Shown here: positions 55,846 to 64,000 of the stretch, in pieces
Layout: each line of letters opens with the position of its first letter
Numbering within the stretch: the first letter of the stretch is position 1
Assembly: GCA_963995505.1 (NCBI GenBank)
Contig: OZ023196.1
Location: 13,265,106-13,329,105 of the forward strand
Direction of reading: 5' to 3'
Source of the DNA: Hypericum androsaemum
Lineage: Eukaryota; Streptophyta; Magnoliopsida; Malpighiales; Hypericaceae
Length of the DNA stretch: 64,000 nt
Made by a program: the position numbers and the translations under genes
The notes under the pieces: model-generated
Told to the model about the DNA's origin: nothing
Databases searched by the model: none
What the model saw: the letters and a program-made list of their open reading frames with translations, nothing else

Positions 55846-57505
55846 CTATAGAGCTGTAGAAGCAGATGAAGTCCGCTGTTTATTGCCGAGCATGACTACG
55901 ATAATGGTCACGTCGTCGTGGTACCGCCTCCTACTCCCCGCCGGAACCCTCATCAGATCTTCAGTGCTGAAACCTGACGTAGAAGAAAACAGTTCGGTGA
56001 GCAAGTTCGGAATGTGCAATGGTCGAAAACGGAGCTAACGAGTAAGAGCAGAGAATGATCACCAGCTTTGGTGGCTGCCTTTATAATGAGCTGTTCGACG
56101 AGGTACTTGGCTGGATCGCCGGAAGGGTTAGTCTGGATGAAATGATGCACCATTTGCACAACTTGGTCGTTGCTGAAGAAATCGAAGAGCCCATCACTCC
56201 CCAAGATGACAAACTGGTCCTTGTCTGAAACTCTGCGGCTCATGGTGAAGGGATGGTTGTAAATGTAGGGTGGACTAATCAAGTTCCGGATCCGAAGAAT
56301 GCCAATCAGTACATCATTCATTTCGCTCTGTGGAAGGGTAGCAGACAATTCTTAGTAGTAATGGTAATTGAATGGGAAAAAGAAAAAACAAGTTCTGTGA
56401 TGACCTTTTTAAGGTAGCCGACCCCGAGTGCTCGAGTTAACTTCAACCTGCCTTTCACCTTCCCATGGATAATCGGAGAAGGATCGTCTGGATGATCACT
56501 TAAAATTCTCTTCCTCTCTGATACGTTATCGACCGAATGAATTTCCGTCAATTGAATAGACTTTGGAACGTTTCCCTCCTCTCCGTCGCTAGTTGCTAGT
56601 ATCGCCCTGCTGTCACCCAACCCGAGAATATAAATGGTGTCGCCATAAAGAAGCATGGTCAAGACACATGATCCAACAGACACTAGATCGGGACGATCTT
56701 CCAAATCCTGTTCAACCATGACAAGAAAATCACTTTCTGCTTGAGCAAGGGCTCTAGTGAGGCAATCAAGCACTTCCGAATGGAACTTGTTGTCTGCTGC
56801 GATCAACGTATCAGTCTCGAATTGCGAGGTTCCTTGAGAAATGCCATACCGCTTCTTGATTCGGGACTCCAACATAAACAGATAGAAACATATGTTTTCA
56901 TAAAAAGTTCCTGCCAGGAAGTCGGCAGCATCACGTCCGTTGAATCCATCATATATTCCACAAAAGAGCCATCCATTCCCTTCAGAGCACACAGCTTGGA
57001 CTCTATCTTCGCCAGCAGCACCTCCGGCCATTTGCAGATCCATAGCATCAAGAAAGTTGGAGGATTCCGTTCTCGTCGGATCACTCATAGATTTCCACAT
57101 GTTTCTTTCAAAGTCGACACCATCCTCGTCAATTGAAGTACTACCACCTAAGGCACTCATATCGAGCCTTGACAGAGATGAAGAAGAAGCAATTCTTCTA
57201 AACGAGGTTGGCGAATCAAGGCTAGGCAAGATCTCCTCTCCGATGAGGCCGTTACAAATATTTGTATTGGCTAGAGTAGCATTGGCGCTGAGCGCAGCAC
57301 CGGACAAACAAGAAAATGAACTGCTCAGTTTCATACCAGAATTTTGCTTTGCACCATCATGCAAGAAGTTAGTTTCATTTGGTGAACCCGTGCAACCACT
57401 CGGGTCACCGCTATGGCAATGATAGCCAAAACTAACACTCAACTCCCCTCCCTGCATTAGTACATTTCCAGATTCTTCCATATCGAGCAGATCGAACTCC
57501 AACAT
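55846..57505 (-). CDS. POLTERGEIST-like protein phosphatase 2C
   Basis: Metal-dependent Ser/Thr phosphatase. Three exons on the minus strand, 56405-57505, 56063-56327 and 55846-55973, in frame with GT/AG junctions, 497 residues. PP2C motifs: GEDRV (165-169), GIYDGFNGRDAADFL (183-197, metal-binding Asp186), GLGDSRAIL (295-303), GSDGLFDFFSN (410-420) and RYHDDVTIIVV (472-482). The insertion between the Asp186 region and GDSR, plus GKVKGRLKLTRALGVGYLKK and NPSGDPAKYL, mark the POL/PLL subfamily, whose members act at membranes in CLAVATA-type stem-cell or related receptor signalling. The N-terminus starts MLEFDLLD, without the glycine-led acylation motif seen in some POL/PLL proteins. An ATG in an upstream exon cannot be excluded, because an AG acceptor-like dinucleotide directly precedes this one. 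Confidence 0.92.
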
Positions 57506-57888
57506 CTGATGACTTCCTCAAAGATCAGCAATGGCTAGAGACAGAGTTTCAGACGCTTGAAGACCGACAGAAATTGAGCCTGCACGGGATTCACAAAAGG
57601 TCGATTCTCTTTTAGATGACAAGGATTAGCTATGCATATCGATGTTTGTTATGATCAAGTACTACCTTCTACAAGTGCTTAGGTGAAACATTTGCATATA
57701 AAGGGAGAGAGGAAATTGTATATGTTATTGCACTACACTGGACTAAAATGAAAGATCACAAAATCTGTATCCGATTACAAAAGATATTGAAACAAAGAAA
57801 AAACATAGATCCTTGCCGGATTTGATTGCTTCTCAAAGATATTTTCCCTTTTTTGTTTATCAATAACATCACAAAGATAAACCCATCG

Positions 57889-58800
57889 AGGTTCAAAGAA
57901 TCTGAATATCCAAATTGGAGAAAAAACTGAAACTTGCAATGACAGTACTAGAGACACCGCTAGGAGAGTCGCTCATATAGACCTCACAGTGCGTAAATAT
58001 GAACACATTAATATAACAGCAGATACCATAACGCGATTTTGATGTCTGCGACCAGGATTCGAACCCGGAAATGTATACTTATCAAAACAAAAACAGCAGC
58101 TACCGTCACAGATTGAAGCAAATCATTATAACAGAAACGCAGTAGACGCCAGAGAGACCAACCTTCCGTGGGTAAACAAGAAAACCTCCAACAGCCCAGA
58201 AGAGGGCGAGGTTCAAAGAATCTGAATACCCGAAAAAGGAGAAAATAACAGAAACTTGCAATGACAGTACTAAAGACACCGCTGCGAGAGTCGCCCAAGT
58301 AGACCTCACATTGCATACATATGAACCAATTGATATAACAGCGGATACCATAACGCAATTTAGGAGTCCGCAGCCAGGATTCAAACCCCGAAAATGTCTA
58401 CTTATTGAAAAAAAAAACAGCAGCTACCATGTTACAAGTTGAAAATTAATCATTGTAACAGCAACAGAGTGGATTCCAGAGAGAGATCAACCTTCTGAAC
58501 GAAATAACAATAACTTTACATGGAAGGTTCAAAGAATCTGAATATCCGAAAAGGAGAAAAGCACAGAAACTTGCAATGACAGTACTAAAGACACCACTAG
58601 GAGAGTTGCCCAGATAGACCTAACATTGCATACATATGAACTAATTGATATAACAGCAGATACCATAACACAAAATAGGAGTCCAGGACCAGGATTCGAA
58701 CCCCGAAAAACGTCTACTTATCGAAACGAAAACTGCAGCTACCACGTCACAGGTCGAAACAAATCATTATAACATCAACAGATTGAATGCCAGAGAGAGA
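57889..58800 (-). repeat. Tandem triplication (unit about 317 bp) upstream of the PP2C gene
   Basis: Copies begin near 57889, 58207 and 58525 with AGGTTCAAAGAATCTGAATA, and each contains CTTGCAATGACAGTACTA, TATAACAGC, a CAGGATTCGAACCC-type word and CAGCAGCTACC. The minus strand of the second and third copies reads as hydrophobic peptide (VSAVISIGSYVCNVRSTWAT, VSLVLSLQVSV). The first copy has a stop in that frame. The GGTTCGAATCC word is a pol III box B consensus, so a SINE origin is possible, but no box A was confirmed. The third copy ends in a GA run at about 58793. Confidence 0.85.
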
Positions 58801-58804
58801 GAGA

Positions 58805-60730
58805 GAGAGAGGGAGAGACCAACCAACCTTCTGAAAGAAGGGTTGTGCTCTGAAGAGATGAGACCACAAGTAGTCCTTGTTGAAAGTATTCTGAATACCC
58901 TATGCAAAAATTACAAACTCCCATTGTTAAACTACAACAAACAACAACAACGCATAAAAACAAAAGAAAATTAACATAAACAAAATTTAAAATTGGAATT
59001 ACACAGGGACGATGTATAGAATTGTGTATACGTTTTATTATCGCCGGTACTCTTTCTCTGACACGACTTCATAGGATTCTATCGACAATACTTTTTCTCT
59101 GACACGACTTTATAGGATTCTATACCCGCTAAACATTATGGAGATTAACAATAATTTCACTTTACAAAACTTTAACATAAACATCTACGAAACGGGACCT
59201 CTTAAAGAGAGTAACTCTACTCACAACTGGTTCCATTTATTCAACTAATTCAAAAGGTTTCAGCTTTCTCCATGACCCTCAATTCTGATCGAACACAACT
59301 TTGGGGGGACACAGAGAAGAAGTTCAACTTGCGAGCTCGAAAGAACCTGACTTTGGTCGAATTTTGAGATACCAAGAAGAGAGAGAGAGACAGGAACAAG
59401 TCTGGAAATTTGCCAGTTGTGGTCAAAATGTAGTGCAGACAAGGTGGACCTTTGAAGAGGGCAAAACGACAAGAGGCCGCCCCCATGCATGTGTGTTTCG
59501 TTTTTCTTGATTATTTTCGACCAACAAGTACCCATATCAACTTACAAGTGACTCACCGGAAGATTATTCTAATTTAATCCGATCTCAAATTCGAATATCG
59601 ATGAAAGAATTTTATCATCTTTCAAAAGTTTTAATGACTTGAATATAAAATAATTGACTAATGAACTTGATACCAGATAGTATAAACAAAATAAAATATT
59701 TCCAGTTTTCTCCTTGGTGTCGTTTTCCTGAGAGTTAAGATCTGACGAGGGCGACCATTTTTATACTGTTTCGTTAGAATTTTTTGCAGATATCATTATA
59801 CAGACTAATTTAAATTTAAATTAGAGTAAATTTTGGAATGGTAGCAAAAAAATTTGTCTTGTTGCTGTTTTTCTAATGATTTGAACTAAAAATTTATTTA
59901 TTAAACTACAACAATTTATTTATGGGGTTGATCCCTGGTACCATTTTGTGTTATGTGTTTATGTGGATGATTTACGAGGCGACTCGACTCTACCGGGGTG
60001 TGAAGGGGTTACCTACCTTACGTGTTTGGCTTTTGGGTTTGGTTGGCCATTAGATAATGACAAGTTGGGCGTCAAAGTGGGGTTTTTCGGAAGGGAAAAA
60101 AAGTTTGACTAGGATAAGGAAACAGAAAACCACTACACGAGGTGGGTCGGAAATCCTATCTGGTTGGAGCGGAAAATTAACATACGATGAACGGAACAAT
60201 TTGATGGGCGTATGTACTCGACGAATTAAGATATCCAATTTGAAATTAGGCATTCTTTGTAAGAATTATTTATTAATTCTATTAAAGAAGCTCTCATATA
60301 GTTGGACTCTATTATTAATATAAGAGTAATATTATGATAATAGTTATTAGTTTAATCTCAACCGTCCAAATTGAGACCATGGACGCATTCGATTGTTCCT
60401 AGGTATATAGTTTGATCATCTTTCTGCCTATAGAAAGAGGATAATGCTATTCATCGGTGGGTGTCACTAAACGATAGAAAAGAGGGAGAAACCAAACTAT
60501 GGCTATAGCGAAGATTCTGACTAGGTGGACATAAAGGTTTCTCTTCATCAACCAATCTGCTACGCTTCCGCTTATTTTTTTTTTAAGGTAAAAGTTATGT
60601 TACTTCTGAGAAAAATACCAAACTATTACACCAAACTATACCGAAATACAACTTCATAGGTACTAGATAAATGGCTATCAGGTCTAAACGATGAGAGACG
60701 TTGTCTAGTACACACAAAATCCCATAGTTT
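58805..60730. other. Intergenic DNA; possible 5' leader exon of PP2C
   Basis: A short duplication TCTGACACGACTT recurs at about 59057 and 59098. Around 59240-59500 the minus strand is pyrimidine-rich (CTGTCTCTCTCTCTTCTTGG) and could be an untranslated first exon of the PP2C gene, but no splice pair was established. Nothing was recognised from 59530 to 60730. Confidence 0.3.
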
Positions 60731-60735
60731 ATACG

Positions 60736-61701
60736 TCAAAATTTCTCCAAAACTCCTAAAAGCAAGATGAACCACGGCCAAATATCATGGAGGGTCAAAG
60801 CGCTTGACAATTCCACAGTTGAATAGTCTTCCACCAAAGAAAGGTTCACTTGCAAGGCGGTGGTCAAAGCCTCAGCCGCTTGCTCCTCAGCTCGCGCATC
60901 ATTGCTAACCTCTGGAACCACTGGATCGACAACAGAAGGTAGAGCAGATTGATCAATTAAAGGCACAGACGGAAGTTTAATCTTTACCTTACGTAACAGA
61001 ATCTTCTTTAGAGCTGTCGCTTTGCTGGTGAGCTTTCTTTGTCGGATACTTGACCGCGTCAGAGTCGTTAGGGGAACCTCCGGAACCGAAGTAGCGGTAC
61101 TTGAACGAGAGATGGATCTAATCGGAGTTTGAATCCCTTTCTCTTTACGAGCGTTAGGCTTTGGAACAATGATCACAACTCCTTTAGGTTGACAGTGGAA
61201 GCTGCAACCCAAAGGAGAATGCTGTGCCACCTCCTTCACCATGTTTTGGATAATCTCTTCCACCAGTCTTTGTGAGAGTACATTCAACATATCCTGATCA
61301 TCCATTTTCATCAAAGCATGATCAGTGACATCAGGAACAACTTTCTGGCAAACTTCCAACCCATCAACTTGGGCATCCTGAACATCTATCCGACATTCTT
61401 CCAACCCTGCAACCTGGTTACCAACTTCACCAACATCTAAATTGAATAGATCTCCTTCGCGGTTGGCAACTACCCCCAAATTACCACCAACCCGATCAAC
61501 AACACCATTGGCAACCAAAACATCCATAGCAACTAGATCCGCAGCAGCTGGTTGCTCAGCAGCAGAAAAAACAACAGCATTAACAACTTTATCAAATTGC
61601 AGCTCTTCAACCATGATGGCAGCAGCACCATCACAACCCGAGACCACTTTTGCAATCCACTTCTGCTTATTATTTATGTAATTAATTTTACATTCTTCCA
61701 A
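60736..61701 (-). pseudogene. 321-codon ORF resembling the C-terminal part of a LINE ORF1
   Basis: An uninterrupted frame. Its acidic N-terminal half (many Val/Asp/Ala) leads to a basic region RQRKLTSKATALKKILLRK near residues 225-243, which parallels HVRKLTCKAAGLKEIVMQN in the LINE ORF1 remnant at 44740-47100. It lacks an RRM or CCHC knuckle and is not followed by endonuclease or RT. The most likely origin is a retroelement fragment. A lineage-specific protein cannot be ruled out since the frame is open. No introns or clear promoter were seen. Confidence 0.45.
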
Positions 61702-61704
61702 AGT

Positions 61705-63605
61705 TTGTTAGCTGGAGCGTCGATTTCGGATTATGATGAATAAAGCGGCTAAGAAAAGATAAAGATGAAGATATGCACTTTTGCATCTCTAACGCATCGT
61801 CAAATTCGGCTTGGAAAGCACTAAAAAGATGGTTTAAAATTTGTATGGAAGCTGAGGAGGTTGCGAGTGCCAGACAGAGAGTCCAACCATCACCGAGAAG
61901 CTTTAAATGTGATGGACGCCTAGGATGAGATATCATATGCTAATACCAGATCTCGCTAATGAACACGGTCCGAAACTATTTGCTACAATAACTTCATATC
62001 CAACTACCTTTCGACAGAATAAATTTTTCATACTTATAAATAATGTACGACCGATAACACAGATTACATAAGAAACCAATAATACTATTGGCTGGAATAT
62101 AATATGTGGCGCACAGTTATGTAAAGTTAGATTCACAAGACGACATCATTGAAAAGGACTTCAAAAGGGGCCAACTATAGCCATAGTCAACTAAAATAGG
62201 TAATCACTTCAATTAACTCGTAAAAAAAATTTTCTAGTTTAATTAAGAAATCTTGAATTCAAATTTTTAATAATACAACAATGTTAAATATTTGTCAGAT
62301 AAATTTTAACGCTCTTCAAAATTTCTATTAACTTGAATCTAGATAAGTCGGCTTCCACGTGGACTTATGGTGCAAGTGACCTTAGACAATTTCCAAGAGG
62401 CAATGCTGAGTTAGGCGTGTGTTATGGGTCCACATACAGACAGCTTTTTATATGGTTTAATTTTCATAGATCGGTGTTCGGTCGTCACATATAAACACAT
62501 AATGGTTGTAGCCAATATATTAATTGTTTCCTTGATTGGTCATTAAAGAATAGTTATATGGTAAATTAGCTAGTCTCACTTGTTAAAGGACGTTTTGTCT
62601 TCGTTTGAGCTGACACAATATAAATCATTTTCTTAAAAAAAATTTGAGTTCACCATACAGATTTTGATTTGAAATTTTACAAAAAAAATTTGGATTTTAA
62701 AACATGATTTGCTTCTTAACTTGCACTCTTTTATACAGAGATTAATTCCTATTTATAGGAGTTAAACCTGATATACTTTACAATATGAATTAGAATTTTA
62801 TTCTAGTTAGAATTTCGGCACAAATCCTAACATATACTACTATTTTTTATCTAACGAAATTCTCCTAAGTCACTTCTTAAGAAAACTTTACTAATGAAAA
62901 GAATTCTATTGATAGCAATAAAATTTGATAGTGATCGAATTTAGAAAGAAAAAAAAGACAACACAACAGAGGTTACACGAGATGATTCCGACTGACTCAT
63001 GTTCTTGGAGATCTTTTTATTGTTTTCTTGTTGCTGCTCAACGATCTTTTATAAGCCTGATCGATTGTTTTTGAGTTGTCAATTGTACAGGGCATGCATC
63101 TAATTTGCTTCGACTCCCCTTTGTCCCTACGTACTTGTTCGAAAACCTTTACCAATTGCCGTCTTTTAAAAATTACACCTGAATCGTATGTGAATTAATC
63201 GCTCACTCACCCAAAAGTTAACGAAGGCGTGTAAAAATTACTTCGGGACGAAAGTTAGCCTTAGTAATCTGACGGTGCCGAGTGAAAGAGTTGTCGCTCA
63301 ACAGATAAAAGTTACACTAGGAATAAGAGAGTAATGTTCCGCAAGTCAAAGAAAGAGTATTGGCACAATTCCTCGCTACTAAGTTCCAGCTTTCTCCATG
63401 CGATGCTGAACATTTGTGGATGATAAAACTACAATCTAGGTGACGAGAAGATAATATGTTACATCAGAAATGGAGAAACTGGTGTACTTTTGGTTTCTGA
63501 TCATGCTGAGGCCTAAGCATTGTTAAATATGTTACTGTAGTTGCTATAACTAGTTGGACCGGCGGTTAATTTGTCGGTATGATATCCTTCGGCTCCTTCT
63601 GATGC
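61705..63605. other. Intergenic DNA, no gene recognised
   Basis: AT-rich DNA. Short open frames near 61690-62140 on the minus strand have no recognisable motifs. From 63100 to 63600 the sequence is probably the 3' untranslated region of the membrane protein gene to the right. Confidence 0.5.
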
Positions 63606-63609
63606 TCGT

Positions 63610-64000
63610 TCATCTCCCGATTCCGATCAACGTAAGCTGCCAGAAGGGTTGCAGGTTATCGAATGCGATGATCGGAAAAGAAATATAGACAAAGATGTGT
63701 AGGAGAAGTACAATGTTGTTTTCAGGCTGCTTCCAGTAGAATCCGTGCAGAACAACAGGCAAGATATTGCATGCTGCAAGAACGTAAATCGTCAGCGCGT
63801 GCTTCCCCATCCACTCAAACACCAGCGCTCCGCGCCTGTAACCGTGCTCATCAACCTGCGGGACACGAAGCCACGAGTTTGGTAAACAAGAAGGATGCGA
63901 TCCCGACCCGACAAAATCCGAGTGATTGAGGAATTCTCGAAAAGTTATCCTTATTGTACCAGTTTATAGATTGCTGCAAGTAGAAAGCCAGCAGCACCGG
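63610..64000 (-). CDS. Heparan-alpha-glucosaminide N-acetyltransferase-like membrane protein, 3' exons only
   Basis: Two exons are visible on the minus strand: the last exon 63610-63855 (82 codons including stop) and the end of the previous one from 63960 to the window edge, joined in frame by GT/AG. The protein segment GAAGFLLAAIYKL, then VDEHGYRRGALVFEWMGKHALTIYVLAACNILPVV and GFYWKQPENNIV, matches the conserved C-terminal membrane helices of plant HGSNAT-like proteins. Animal members acetylate heparan sulphate in lysosomes; plants lack that substrate, so the plant role is unknown. The 5' part is outside the window. Confidence 0.87.

Noticed and set aside
58040..58070. GGTTCGAATCC words (minus strand) as part of tRNA genes
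   Set aside because: No acceptor stem, anticodon arm or box A at tRNA spacing can be found; only a box B-like word is present.

Overview
This window is nuclear DNA from a flowering plant, most likely a eudicot. The supporting signs are AT-rich non-coding sequence, intron-containing genes with GT/AG junctions, plant-specific families (respiratory burst oxidase, plant S1/SPH secreted protein, xyloglucan endotransglucosylase, POLTERGEIST-type PP2C) and a dense load of plant transposons. I cannot name the species.

Host genes lie mainly at the two ends. On the left, a minus-strand RBOH NADPH oxidase (66-4878, C-terminus cut by the window edge) is followed by about 9 kb of non-coding DNA and transposons, then a single-exon secreted S1-family gene (14035-14469). 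On the right are a complete four-exon XTH gene (52299-55220, plus), a three-exon POL/PLL-like PP2C (55846-57505, minus) with a tandemly triplicated ~317-bp unit upstream, and the last exons of a heparan-alpha-glucosaminide N-acetyltransferase-like membrane protein (63610 to the right edge, minus).

From about 15 to 51 kb the window is almost entirely transposable elements in different states of decay: a truncated minus-strand copia element (15170-18537); two Tourist/PIF-type elements of one family; a SINE with a 16-bp target-site duplication (TSD); several LINE fragments (RRM-type ORF1, RT, RNase H); a hAT element with an 8-bp TSD and a broken transposase; a complete copia-type LTR element with a 5-bp TSD that has lost most of pol and carries an extra ORF; and a hAT-type MITE split by a younger Mutator-like element.

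Two patterns stand out. First, at least five elements have long terminal inverted repeats (about 60-240 bp) around GC-rich, gene-like interiors. Two of them have 9-10-bp TSDs, and one carries a recognisable MORN-repeat gene fragment, as in Pack-MULEs. Second, about ten places show a short direct repeat (8-17 bp) flanking only 11-22 nt that ends in an A-run. These look like abortive target-primed reverse transcription events, and two of them are in introns of the XTH gene. All homology calls come from reading motifs by eye; no database search was run.
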